DNA of 64,000 nt from Echinicola marina. Its GTDB lineage: Bacteria; Bacteroidota; Bacteroidia; Cytophagales; Cyclobacteriaceae. The notes beneath the pieces are model-generated. The model worked only from the letters and a program-made list of their open reading frames with translations, made no database searches and was not told the DNA's origin. The position numbers and the translations under genes are program-made. The DNA lies in NCBI RefSeq assembly GCF_020463795.1, contig NZ_CP080025.1:2601501-2665500 (forward strand), in the 5' to 3' direction. Shown here one piece after another: positions 44,359 through 53,199 of this stretch (position 1 is its first letter; each line of letters starts with the position of its first letter).

Positions 44359-47334
44359 TGTGTTATTTAACATTCCAGGGCTTCCAGATGGCCCAAGGAC
44401 AATGTCTAAATTGTTTTGGATTTTAGTAGCTAGCTCATCATAACCACGTTCTTGCAATAGTGGTACGAAATAACGCATCATTTCCAAAGAGATCATGGCA
44501 TCACGGTCCATTTCTCTACCCTTGTCTCTATAGAACTGAAGGGTTTCAAAGGATCTTTCCGAGAGCTTTTCAATAATGTCCAAGGCCAGATCGTCTTCAC
44601 CCATTTCAAAGAGATAAATTACCGATTGGCCATTTGCCAAGTCATATGGGATGGCTTCATTAGGGAATTTCTCCAAACTCAACTTTTGAATATCTGCAGC
44701 TCTTTCCAAGTCTCCCTCACTCAATAGTGCACCGGTGATGGTGTTAAGGGCACTTCGATGGTTGGAGGTAAACCTTCTGTATTCTTCATCAAAATAGTTG
44801 TCGGGATTGTTCATGCCGCGGTAGGCAAAATTCTCCATGACATTTTCATAAGCCAGGTCCGTATTGACTAGGAACTCATCTGCTGACTCAGGTTTTTGAA
44901 CAGGTAATAACCTATAGGTAAGTCCTTCCATTACCACATGGTCTCTAAGTTCAAAGCCAATAGAAGACAGAGAGGTATTATTGAAATAAATAGGTCTTTC
45001 CCAGTTATTGGTAACGATCATGTCCAGTAGCATAAGGTTTCCTTTGGTCATGTACCTGCCTTTAACCTTTAGGTTCATTTGGCTAAGTACCAGGTCTTCC
45101 ATTCCTTCAGGAATGATTCCTTGTTTGATTACTTTAGCGGAATCAACTTCGAGGATCAAGTTTTTAGAAGGGACTTGGTAAACAGGCGTTGAGAAATTAG
45201 AGTTGATCTTCAGCAGGTCACTTTCGTTTTTCAAAAGCCTCAAATATTCTTTGGCAGAAATAGCGTTGAGCCCTTGTCTTTCATTGACGTACAAGACATC
45301 ATTTGTGCCCTTTTTGAAATTCTTTTTCTCCAATGAGAAAGGTAGGGCAGCGGATTGGTTGACAGGTTTTGTCATTTGCTCCACATACCAGTCTGTGTCA
45401 AAATAGCTCAATACGATTACCCTTACATCAGTTCTGAAACCTTCTACTTCCTGTACATACCAAAGAGGGAAAGTGTCATTATCACCACCGGTAAATAGGA
45501 TGGCATTTTCTTCGCAGGAGGCCAGGAAATTTCTAGCGGAATCTACGGAAAAATACCTGTCAGAACGATTATGGTCATCCCAGTTTTGGTTGGCCATAAG
45601 CATGGGGACAGGGAAGGCAATCAAGGTGGCCATGATCGAGGCTACGGCAAAGTTTTTATTGACTTTTGCAATGGCATGGGCAATGGCCAATACGCCAAGT
45701 CCCACCCAAATGGCAAAGGCATAAAATGACCCTACATAGATATAATCTCTTTCCCTAGGTTCCACTGGAGGAGAATTTAGGTATAGCACCAAAACAGCTC
45801 CCATCATCAGGAACAACATCATGGTAACCCAGAAGGATTTTTGATCATATTTAGCTTGGAAGAACAGACCAATAATTCCCAATATTAAGGGCAACATGAG
45901 GTAATTATTATGGGCTTTGTTTTCAGAAATATATTTTGGGAAATCCTCAAAGGCAGATAAGAAGGTCATTGCAGGAGCGTCTGTATAGTCGCTTTCCCTC
46001 CCTGAGAAATTCCACATGAAATATCTCCAGTACATATGTCCCAGCTGATGGGAAAACATAAAGTAGATATTGTCTGCAAAGGTGGGTTCTTCTCCTTCTC
46101 TTAAGCCTAGCTTGGCGCGATAAATACGTTTGTGGTTGGGTTGGGTGGAGTAGATCCTAGGAAGGATGGTTGTTTTTTCAGGATCGTATTCATTGACAAT
46201 TCCGTAATCAACGATCTCGTATTTATTGTCTCCTTTTACATAAACGGGGTCTCCTTCTTTCTGATCAATCACTTCTGCTGTAAAGTACTGTCCGTGCATT
46301 AATGGTCTGTAGCCGTATTGCTCCCTCTTTAGGTAGCTTACAAAGCTCAATACATCTTTGGGCGCGTTTTCATTGATGACAGGGTCGGCATTTGAACGAA
46401 CGACGATCAAGGCATAGGAGCCGTAACCAATCAAAATAAAGGTCAATGAAAGCAATACCGTGTTTAAAATGGCATGCTTTGATTTGATAGAATAAATTAA
46501 GGCTGCTATAAGTGCCCCAAGGAAAACGAAGACGAAGAAAATAATTCCTGAGCCAAATGGTAGTCCTATGCTGTTCACAAAAAAGATTTCCAGTGAACCT
46601 GCGATGCTTGGTAAACCAGGAATGATGATATTGTTGATGATGACCAAGGCCACTCCTCCAAGTAAAAATGCTATAATGGCTCCCTTTAGATTCGGAGATT
46701 TGAATTTTTTGAAATAAACTACCAAGGCCAGTGCAGGCAAGGTAACTAAGTTCAACAAGTGAACCCCTATAGAAAGTCCTACTAAATATGCGATGAAAAT
46801 CATGTAACGATTTTCGTCTTTAGGGTTTTCAATCACATCCCATTTTAGGAAAGCCCAGATGACAATGGCGGTGAAAAAGGAGGACATGGCATAAACTTCT
46901 GCCTCCACGGCCGAAAACCAGAAACTGTCAGAAAAGGTATAGACCAATGAACCAATGATTCCCGCTCCCATAATGGCAATGGTGTGCCCTTTACTTTCTT
47001 TTCCTTTTTCAAGTTTGAATAATTTGCGTCCAAGTAAAGTAATGGACCAGAAAAGGAAAAGTATGGTGAAGCCGGAAAATAGGGCACTCCCCACATTCAT
47101 CCAATAGGCGACACTAAGTCCATCTCCAAAGGCCAAGAACCCGAACATGCGGTAGATCAATAGGAAAAATGGCGCTCCTGGAGGGTGGGGAACTTGCAGT
47201 TTATAGGATACCGCTATAAATTCTCCCGGATCCCAAAAACTGGCTGTTTCCTCTATGGTAAGTAAATAAACTAGCGTGGCTAATAAAAATACAATCCACC
47301 CCGTAAGGTCATTGACTTTTTTGTAATTGATCAT
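44353..47334 (-). CDS. DUF2723 multi-pass membrane protein (GT-C-like glycosyltransferase family)
   Basis: This 993-residue inner-membrane protein has about a dozen or more hydrophobic segments in the first 600 residues, then a soluble, tetratricopeptide-like C-terminal part (residues about 830-980, LLSEGDLERAADIQKLSLEKFP). DUF2723 is the hallmark, with the acidic pair in SFWDPGEFIAVSYKLQVPHPPGAPF near the start (residues about 30-55, in parts) that recalls the catalytic region of GT-C protein O-mannosyltransferases. Members are thought to be GT117-type transferases, possibly involved in O-glycosylation of exported proteins. The gene stands alone. Confidence 0.9.
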   Translation of the reverse strand: MINYKKVNDLTGWIVFLLATLVYLLTIEETASFWDPGEFIAVSYKLQVPHPPGAPFFLLIYRMFGFLAFGDGLSVAYWMNVGSALFSGFTILFLFWSITLLGRKLFKLEKGKESKGHTIAIMGAGIIGSLVYTFSDSFWFSAVEAEVYAMSSFFTAIVIWAFLKWDVIENPKDENRYMIFIAYLVGLSIGVHLLNLVTLPALALVVYFKKFKSPNLKGAIIAFLLGGVALVIINNIIIPGLPSIAGSLEIFFVNSIGLPFGSGIIFFVFVFLGALIAALIYSIKSKHAILNTVLLSLTFILIGYGSYALIVVRSNADPVINENAPKDVLSFVSYLKREQYGYRPLMHGQYFTAEVIDQKEGDPVYVKGDNKYEIVDYGIVNEYDPEKTTILPRIYSTQPNHKRIYRAKLGLREGEEPTFADNIYFMFSHQLGHMYWRYFMWNFSGRESDYTDAPAMTFLSAFEDFPKYISENKAHNNYLMLPLILGIIGLFFQAKYDQKSFWVTMMLFLMMGAVLVLYLNSPPVEPRERDYIYVGSFYAFAIWVGLGVLAIAHAIAKVNKNFAVASIMATLIAFPVPMLMANQNWDDHNRSDRYFSVDSARNFLASCEENAILFTGGDNDTFPLWYVQEVEGFRTDVRVIVLSYFDTDWYVEQMTKPVNQSAALPFSLEKKNFKKGTNDVLYVNERQGLNAISAKEYLRLLKNESDLLKINSNFSTPVYQVPSKNLILEVDSAKVIKQGIIPEGMEDLVLSQMNLKVKGRYMTKGNLMLLDMIVTNNWERPIYFNNTSLSSIGFELRDHVVMEGLTYRLLPVQKPESADEFLVNTDLAYENVMENFAYRGMNNPDNYFDEEYRRFTSNHRSALNTITGALLSEGDLERAADIQKLSLEKFPNEAIPYDLANGQSVIYLFEMGEDDLALDIIEKLSERSFETLQFYRDKGREMDRDAMISLEMMRYFVPLLQERGYDELATKIQNNLDIVLGPSGSPGMLNNTK

Positions 47335-47424
47335 GTTAAATTTACACTGATGTGAATGGCGAAAATAAAAAATAATTCAGGAAATAAGGGGAAATTAACC
47401 ATTTTTAAAAAAATGAGTGACCCA

Positions 47425-47455
47425 TGTAGAAAAAGAAAGGGGGAAAAGCCCCCCT
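47425..47455 (-). terminator. Intrinsic terminator of the coiled-coil membrane protein gene
   Basis: On the minus strand AGGGGGGC (47455-47448) pairs with CCCCCT (47443-47438), with an A/T-rich tip, followed by TTCTTTTTC. It lies directly after the stop of the 205-residue gene. Confidence 0.75.
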
Positions 47456-47464
47456 AAATATATT

Positions 47465-48082
47465 TTATGATGAAATGCCTTGCTTTTTGTTCATTTCATC
47501 CACCAATTGTCTTTTTAGTTTTCGTTCTCTATCGAGGGTATTTTTCCTGTGGTTTTCAAACTCATCCTTGATTTCCAGTAAGTCTTTTTGGGTGTTAGAG
47601 ATGACTTTATGACTTCTTGAAAATTTAAAAACAAAGAATGCCAAGGCCAAGGCTAATATGATGATGGTTCCCCACATGATGGTGCTATAGGTAGTTTTAT
47701 ATACCTGCAGTCCTAGAATGGAAAAACTGTCTTTGCTTTCAAGGGCTTCAGTAAGCTCCATTTGTGCATTTTCAATGCCACTGTTCAATTCATCTATCTT
47801 GGCCTTTTGATCATTGATTTTTCCGTTTTTTTCAATGATCTGATCCTTGAACAAATTCAGCGAATCCAGGATGTTGGATTTGATTTTTTCCAGGTTGGTC
47901 TTTTTGACTACTTTGTACTCTTGATAATTGTTCGAGATGGAGTTAAGGTAGTCAAACTGGCTTTCAATTGTGCCGCCATTTAAGGATTTGCTATCCTCTT
48001 CCTGCTCAGGTGTATTTTGAGCATAAGTGGTGGTGGAGAGGGTGATACAAGTGAAAAGTGCTATGATGCTGATTCTCTTCAT
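47465..48082 (-). CDS. Exported single-pass membrane protein with coiled coil, unknown function
   Basis: A 205-residue protein with a signal peptide (MKRISIIALFTCITLSTTTYAQ), a long periplasmic helical segment (about 45-115, NLEKIKSNILDSLNLFKDQI ... IDELNSGIENAQMELTEALES), a membrane helix (about 132-152, STIMWGTIIILALALAFFVF) and a charged cytoplasmic coiled coil (DLLEIKDEFENHRKNTLDRERKL in parts). The layout is common in Cyclobacteriaceae, but I cannot assign a function. It is a single gene with its own terminator and a 500-base upstream gap. Confidence 0.75.
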   Translation of the reverse strand: MKRISIIALFTCITLSTTTYAQNTPEQEEDSKSLNGGTIESQFDYLNSISNNYQEYKVVKKTNLEKIKSNILDSLNLFKDQIIEKNGKINDQKAKIDELNSGIENAQMELTEALESKDSFSILGLQVYKTTYSTIMWGTIIILALALAFFVFKFSRSHKVISNTQKDLLEIKDEFENHRKNTLDRERKLKRQLVDEMNKKQGISS

Positions 48083-48541
48083 TTTAATATGTGGTTAGTA
48101 TTATTCTAGTTGGTTTCTTTTATACCACGAGATTACAGGATTTATCGCATTTTTAAAAATTTACATCCCATTAAAAGGGGATTTTGACCGAAAAAAACTG
48201 ATTTTGGCCTTTAACTAATGGTGTAATCAAAAAACGTGGCGCTTAGTTAAACAAATTTAGTGCTAGATGTTTGTTTTTGATCAATGACTAGCTTCTTGGT
48301 GAAGCATGGAGATATGGATTTACAGGCAAAGAGCTTTTCTAAATGATTGATATTTTGGGGACTAAGTCTTTAGGGCGAGTCCAGGTTTTTTTTTGAAAAG
48401 TTTCAAGGAAGGGAAACTAAGTAAGGGGTTTTTGCGTTTTCTCCTGAATCTTAAAAACAAATAGTTTCAAAAGGAAATAATCTGGGGAAGACGCTTCCGT
48501 TATACATGAATGAAGTTAGGTGGATTCAGCAGAATTAATTC
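48083..48541. other. Gap upstream of the TPR gene, no gene seen
   Basis: About 460 AT-rich bases between the divergent coiled-coil protein gene (minus) and TPR gene (plus). No open frame of coding character, no RNA gene and no notable repeat were seen. The plus-strand promoter candidate lies at its right edge (48542-48570). Confidence 0.3.
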
Positions 48542-48570
48542 TTGAATGAAGGGAATTCATCGTAATTTTG
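48542..48570 (+). promoter_or_regulatory. Candidate promoter of the TPR gene
   Basis: TTG at 48542-48544 and TAATTTTG at 48563-48570 are separated by 18 bases, within the usual 17-23 of Bacteroidota promoters (TTG and TAnnTTTG). The ATG at 48584 follows after 13 bases, which implies a very short leader. Confidence 0.5.
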
Positions 48571-48583
48571 GAAAAAAATAATT

Positions 48584-49777
48584 ATGCAATTCAGTAAATA
48601 CCTTTTAATTGTTTTGGTCTTTCTAACTACTGTAACTTATGGTGGGCAGGTTCCAGTTGATTCGACTGGTCTGAAAGGGAAACAGGAATATCTGCTGCTC
48701 AATAAGGGCCTACAATTCCGTATCACAGAGGCGATAAACAGTATGTATGATTTCGACTTTGAAACAGCCGAGAGAGGGTTTGCTGTAATGCGGTATAATT
48801 ACCCGAATCATCCCTTACCTTATTTTTTGATGGGCTTAAGCCAGTGGTGGAAGATTATCCCTGATACAGAAAATGAACAGTATGATGGCCTGTTTTTCAG
48901 GTTTATGGACGAGACCATCGAAAAGGCGGAGGCAATGCTGGAGGAGGAGCCTGAGAATAAAGAAGCGACCTTCTTTTTGGCCGCTGCTTATGGTTTTAAG
49001 GGACGATTGTTGAGTGAGCGTGAGAGTTGGACGGCTACGGCTTTTGCAGGAAAAAACGCATTGAAATATATGGAGATGAGTAAAGGAGAGGAAGAGCTGA
49101 GTCCAGAGTTGTTGTTAGGAGATGCTTTGTATAATTATTTTTCTGTATGGATACCTGAAAATTATCCCTTATTGAGACCAGTGATGTCCCTTTTTCCTAA
49201 GGGAGATAAGGGCTTAGGACTTCGTCAATTGGAAGAAGTGGCATCAAACTCCTTTTATGCTAGGGTGGAGGCCCAGTATTTTTTGTTCAGGCTGTATGCT
49301 TCAGAGGAGAAGCGCCCTTTTGATGCCCTTCAGATAACTGAATATTTGCATAATAAGTATCCCCACAATCCCTATTTCCATCGGTTTTATGCGCGGCAGT
49401 TGTATGCTCTAGGGAAGGAACTTGAAGCCAAAGAAGTTTCGGAAGAGATTTTGACAGCGATTGAAAACGGTGAAACTGGTTATGAGTCAAACAGCGGAAG
49501 GTATGCGGCGTTTTTTGTGGCCCAGTTCTATCATAAGAATAATAGGTTAGATGAGGCGAAAAAGTATTATAGCAAAACGGCGGCGTTTGGGGAGGAGTCC
49601 GAAAATCATGAAAGTGGTTATTATCTCTATGCATTGTTGAATTTAGGTAAGATTTCAGCCAAACAAAATAAGGATGAGGAGGCCAAGGAGTACCTCAAAA
49701 AAGTGAAAAAATATGCCAAAAGAAAACATCCTGTACATAAGGAAGCACGGGATTTTTTGAAAAAGAATAAACTTTAA
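48584..49777 (+). CDS. Exported tetratricopeptide-repeat protein
   Basis: This 397-residue protein has a signal peptide (MQFSKYLLIVLVFLTTVTYGG) and helical TPR-like repeats throughout. Clear units are DFETAERGFAVMRYNYPNHPLPYFLMG, KEATFFLAAAYGFKGRLLSERESW and LDEAKKYYSKTAAFGEE ... KEYLKKVKKYAK, each given here in part. It likely serves as a periplasmic scaffold. No specific partner is visible. It is a monocistronic gene with a candidate promoter 14 bases upstream and no clear terminator before the Lrp/AsnC gene. Confidence 0.88.
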   Translation: MQFSKYLLIVLVFLTTVTYGGQVPVDSTGLKGKQEYLLLNKGLQFRITEAINSMYDFDFETAERGFAVMRYNYPNHPLPYFLMGLSQWWKIIPDTENEQYDGLFFRFMDETIEKAEAMLEEEPENKEATFFLAAAYGFKGRLLSERESWTATAFAGKNALKYMEMSKGEEELSPELLLGDALYNYFSVWIPENYPLLRPVMSLFPKGDKGLGLRQLEEVASNSFYARVEAQYFLFRLYASEEKRPFDALQITEYLHNKYPHNPYFHRFYARQLYALGKELEAKEVSEEILTAIENGETGYESNSGRYAAFFVAQFYHKNNRLDEAKKYYSKTAAFGEESENHESGYYLYALLNLGKISAKQNKDEEAKEYLKKVKKYAKRKHPVHKEARDFLKKNKL

Positions 49778-49921
49778 TTTAAAATTGGTCGTTGTCTAAT
49801 GTGTTAATCAGGAGATAATTTGAAAATTCATTATTTAATAATGTTAATCAGTGGAAAAGTTTTAAATATTTAGAGGAAGAATTAACAATATTTTGCATTT
49901 GCCTCCGTTTTTTGTAGGGAA

Positions 49922-49956
49922 TTGTTTTAAAATAATCTGAAATTATATTACCTTTG
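49922..49956 (+). promoter_or_regulatory. Candidate promoter of the Lrp/AsnC regulator gene
   Basis: TACCTTTG at 49949-49956 fits the -7 consensus TAnnTTTG exactly. TTG at 49922-49924 lies 24 bases upstream, one base beyond the usual spacing. The start codon follows 33 bases later. Confidence 0.55.
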
Positions 49957-49988
49957 CACGACATAAAATTTTGCAAATACTATAGAAT

Positions 49989-50471
49989 ATGGATAATAGC
50001 ATAAAAGTAAAATTCGACAAAATTGACCGCAAAATCCTAGAAATACTTCAGGCAAATGCGAAAATCACCAATGCCCAACTTTCCAAGGATATTGGTCTTT
50101 CTCCAGCACCTACTTTGGAGCGTGTTAAGAAACTAGAGCAGTCTGGAATTATCAAGAGTTACCATGCAAAGCTTGATCCAGAAAGGATCGGTTTGGGTGT
50201 GAGTACTTTTGTGTTGGTGAGCTTGATCGGTCATAACAAAGCCAATATTGATGCCTTTATGAAGGAAATCAATGCAGTTCCGGAAGTAATTGAATGTCAT
50301 CATATTACAGGTACGGGTGATTTTATACTTAAAATTATCTCTAAGGATATTAACTCATATCAGAAACTGATGCTAGAGAAAGTAAGTGAAATCAAAGAGG
50401 TAGATTCTATGCAATCTATGGTTATCCTTTCTACTTTCAAGGATAGTAAGGTTTTGCCAATCCCGATGTAA
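49989..50471 (+). CDS. Lrp/AsnC-family transcription regulator
   Basis: This 160-residue regulator has an N-terminal winged helix-turn-helix (about 8-65, FDKIDRKILEILQANAKITNAQLSKDIGLS, in parts) and a C-terminal ligand-binding RAM domain (about 75-150, VSTFVLVSLIGHN ... EVIECHHITGTGDFILKII ... SMQSMVILSTFKDSKVLPI). Length and motifs are typical. The effector is probably an amino acid, and homologues commonly control amino-acid or central metabolism. A NUDIX gene follows after a terminator, so it is likely monocistronic. Confidence 0.95.
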   Translation: MDNSIKVKFDKIDRKILEILQANAKITNAQLSKDIGLSPAPTLERVKKLEQSGIIKSYHAKLDPERIGLGVSTFVLVSLIGHNKANIDAFMKEINAVPEVIECHHITGTGDFILKIISKDINSYQKLMLEKVSEIKEVDSMQSMVILSTFKDSKVLPIPM

Positions 50472-50493
50472 GATAAAAGTTTTATAATTATAG

Positions 50494-50524
50494 AAGGGTG
50501 GCTTTTTGGTCACCCTTTTTTTTT
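50494..50524 (+). terminator. Intrinsic terminator of the Lrp/AsnC gene
   Basis: AAGGGTG (50494-50500) pairs with CACCCTT (50511-50517) around a ten-base loop, followed by nine T residues in 50516-50524. It lies 22 bases after the stop. Confidence 0.88.
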
Positions 50525-50541
50525 GATTGATCTTTACTGTT

Positions 50542-51084
50542 ATGGAAGAAAATCCCTGGAAAACGAAAAGTAAGAAAACCATATATTCCAACCCTTGGAT
50601 AGAGCTGGAAGAGCATGAGGTGGTCACGCCTGGTGGTAGTGATGGGCTTTATGGAAAGGTGAAATTCAAGAACAAATGTATGGCTATTGTTCCGGTAGAC
50701 AAGGATTTAAATACTTGGCTGGTTGGTCAATACAGGTATACCATAGATGAGTATAGCTGGGAAATCCCTGAAGGTGGCGGGCTTATTGGAGAGGGATTGC
50801 TGGAGAGTGCCAAGCGTGAACTTCGGGAAGAGACGGGACTGAGGGCTGAAAAGTGGACTGAGGTCATGCGGTTTCATACTTCAAATTCGGTTACGGATGA
50901 AGAGGGTTTTGCCTTTATGGCAGAGGAATTAAGCTTGGGAGAGACAGCTCATGAGGACACAGAAGATATTATTGTCAGGAAATTGCCTCTCAAGGAAGCG
51001 TTGGAAATGGTGGTGCAAGGAAAAATAACGGATGTCATCAGCGCGGCAGTTTTGTTGAAGGTCGCTAGAATATTGGGGGTTTAG
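50542..51084 (+). CDS. NUDIX hydrolase
   Basis: A 180-residue pyrophosphohydrolase. ATG 50542 (MEENPWKTKSKKTIYSNPWI) is preferred over TTG 50527. The Nudix box is complete: G then E in GGLIGEGLLESAKRELREETGL (cited in parts: GLIGE, then GLLESAK, then RELREETGL), matching GX5EX7REUXEEXGU. The upstream block WIELEEHEVVTPGGSDGLYGKVKF and the EMV tail suggest the ADP-ribose/ADP-sugar pyrophosphatase type, which would clear nucleoside-diphosphate sugars. Substrate assignment is inferred. It stands between the Lrp terminator and the MATE gene (54 bases upstream of it). Confidence 0.94.
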   Translation: MEENPWKTKSKKTIYSNPWIELEEHEVVTPGGSDGLYGKVKFKNKCMAIVPVDKDLNTWLVGQYRYTIDEYSWEIPEGGGLIGEGLLESAKRELREETGLRAEKWTEVMRFHTSNSVTDEEGFAFMAEELSLGETAHEDTEDIIVRKLPLKEALEMVVQGKITDVISAAVLLKVARILGV

Positions 51085-51138
51085 TCCTTTGGTATAGTTC
51101 CGGTGAAGCGAGTTTAGGATTGTAATAAAGAGCCATTT

Positions 51139-52509
51139 ATGTTGTGGAGGTTAAATTTTAAAGAACATTTTTCGAGAACCTATTATTTGGCGTATCCGGT
51201 AATGTTGAGCCAGTTAGGTCAGGTGATGGTTGGTGTGGCAGATAGTGTAATGGTGGGAAGGTTGGGGGCCGTACCATTGGCTGCTGCGTCGTTGGCCAAT
51301 AGTATATTTTTTGTAATCATGATGTTTGGTACAGGTGTTTCCATGGCCATCACTCCCTTGGTGGCAGCGGCGGATGGGGAAGGTAAGCCCAGGATGATTA
51401 GCCGGATATTTAACCATGGATTTGCCATTAATGGTTTTACAGGAGTATTTCTTTTTTTGGTAATTGTAATGGCAGCTCCTCTATTGTACCATATGGAACA
51501 GCCAGAAGAGGTGGTTGAGCTTGGGATTCCTTTTTTGGGGATTATCAGTATGTCTTTGATTCCGCTCATGATTTTCCAAACTTTCCGCCAGTTTGCTGAA
51601 GGGCTTAGTCAGACCAAACAGGCCATGGTGATTACAGTTTTTTGTAACCTGATCAATGTAGGCTTAAATTGGCTTTTGATATATGGAAATTGGGGTTTTC
51701 CTGAGATGGGCTTAAATGGTGCCGGATGGGCAACTTTGATTTCCAGGGTGCTGATGTTATTGATCATGTGGTACTTTGTCTGGAATTCAAAACGATTTAA
51801 GGCCTACCATATTAAATTTGATTTTAGGAAATTGTATTTTCCTATGTTTTCCAAGATGTTGAAACTGGGCCTGCCCACAGGGTTTCAGTTTGTTTTTGAA
51901 GTAGGGGCTTTTAGTACTGCGGCAATCATGATGGGCTGGATAGGGGTAAATGCATTGGCTTCCCATCAAATAGCTATTAATTTGGCATCCATTAGTTATA
52001 TGATGGCTTCAGGGCTTTCTGCAGCGGCTACGGTGAGGGTAGGGAATCAGTTGGGGAGAAAGGATATTAAAACCCTCAGGGAGGCAGGATTCACCATTTT
52101 TGGCATGGTGGCCATATTTATGAGTGTTTTTGCTATCCTTTTTATTTCATTGCGTAATTACCTCCCATTACTCTATATCGATGATGTCCAAGTGGTGGAG
52201 GTAACAGCCAGTTTGTTGGTGATAGCAGGTTTATTTCAGCTTTCTGATGGTGTTCAGGTTGTGGGTTTGGGGGCACTTAGAGGAATGGCGGATGTAAAGG
52301 TTCCTACTGTTTTTACCTTGATAGCTTATTGGGTGATTGCACTGCCTTTAGGTTATCTATTGGCTTTTCACTGGGGTTTAGCGGAAAGAGGTGTTTGGTA
52401 TGGGCTTTTGATAGGCTTGACCATCACAGGTGCTTTATTGCTGATGAGATTTAATAAGTTAAGCTTAAGTTTATTGCATCAACAAAAGCGAATAGCTAAA
52501 AAGGTCTAG
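51139..52509 (+). CDS. MATE-family multidrug efflux transporter
   Basis: This 456-residue inner-membrane cation-coupled exporter has twelve predicted membrane segments in two related halves. The first half opens with TYYLAYPVMLSQLGQVMVGVADSVMVGRLG, a classic MATE start (given in parts as YPVMLSQLGQ, VADSVMVGRLG). The second half includes LGLPTGFQFVFEVGAFSTAAIMMGWIG (in parts). The end carries LLMRFNKLS and a basic tail. Family members export toxic cations or drugs by Na+ or H+ exchange. The specific substrate is unknown. It is separated from the NUDIX gene by 54 bases and from the thioesterase by 117. Confidence 0.95.
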   Translation: MLWRLNFKEHFSRTYYLAYPVMLSQLGQVMVGVADSVMVGRLGAVPLAAASLANSIFFVIMMFGTGVSMAITPLVAAADGEGKPRMISRIFNHGFAINGFTGVFLFLVIVMAAPLLYHMEQPEEVVELGIPFLGIISMSLIPLMIFQTFRQFAEGLSQTKQAMVITVFCNLINVGLNWLLIYGNWGFPEMGLNGAGWATLISRVLMLLIMWYFVWNSKRFKAYHIKFDFRKLYFPMFSKMLKLGLPTGFQFVFEVGAFSTAAIMMGWIGVNALASHQIAINLASISYMMASGLSAAATVRVGNQLGRKDIKTLREAGFTIFGMVAIFMSVFAILFISLRNYLPLLYIDDVQVVEVTASLLVIAGLFQLSDGVQVVGLGALRGMADVKVPTVFTLIAYWVIALPLGYLLAFHWGLAERGVWYGLLIGLTITGALLLMRFNKLSLSLLHQQKRIAKKV

Positions 52510-52626
52510 GTTAAAAATTGCTTGGTTTGAATTGGTTTTTTGAATATAAAATTAGGATAGAATGGAGAGTGATGCTGTTTTGTTTTATATTCACGACTTT
52601 ATAGTTTATTAATAACCCGACCAACC

Positions 52627-53199
52627 ATGAGTACAATGCAAGAAATGGCCAGGACTTCAGCCTTTTCCAGAACTACAATAACAGAATTGATGATCCCTTC
52701 TTATGCCAATTTTGGTGGCAAAATACATGGAGGAATATTATTGTCATTAATGGATAAAGTGGCTTATGTGACAGCCAGTAAGCACAGTGGGGGCTATTGT
52801 GTTACCGTTTCGGTTGATACTGTTGATTTTTTACAGCCCGTTGAAGTTGGAGAATTGGTCTCCCTGAAAGCTTCCGTGAATTATGTGGGAAACAGTTCTA
52901 TGATTGTTGGGATCAAGGTGGTTTCAGAGGATGTTAAGACGGGAAAAATTAAGCATACCAATACCTGTTATTTCACGATGGTGGCAAAAGGTGATGATGA
53001 TAAGCCTTGTAAAGTTCCCAAGTTGATATTGGAAACACCTACTGATGTCAGGCGATTTGTGGAGGCGATATATCGGCGTAAATTCAAGCAAAATTACGAA
53101 ACCAATCTTAAAGAAATCAAGGCCAATTGGGATAAGCAGGATATCAATGCCCTTTTGAAAGATCAAAGGTGTGTTAATCAGGTTGCTGACCAGGTTTGA
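52627..53199 (+). CDS. Acyl-CoA thioesterase (hotdog fold)
   Basis: A 190-residue cytosolic thioesterase of the YciA/BFIT type. The hotdog helix is intact (PSYANFGGKIHGGILLSLMDKVAYVTASKHS, with key GGKIHGGILLSLMD and the central HGG), followed by strands VTVSVDTVDFLQPVEVGELV and KASVNYVGNSSMIVGIKV in pieces, and HTNTCYFTMVA. It would hydrolyse acyl-CoA to free acid and CoA. The C-terminal 60 residues are charged helix. Its 3' end overlaps the convergent MFS gene by 26 bases. Confidence 0.93.
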   Translation: MSTMQEMARTSAFSRTTITELMIPSYANFGGKIHGGILLSLMDKVAYVTASKHSGGYCVTVSVDTVDFLQPVEVGELVSLKASVNYVGNSSMIVGIKVVSEDVKTGKIKHTNTCYFTMVAKGDDDKPCKVPKLILETPTDVRRFVEAIYRRKFKQNYETNLKEIKANWDKQDINALLKDQRCVNQVADQV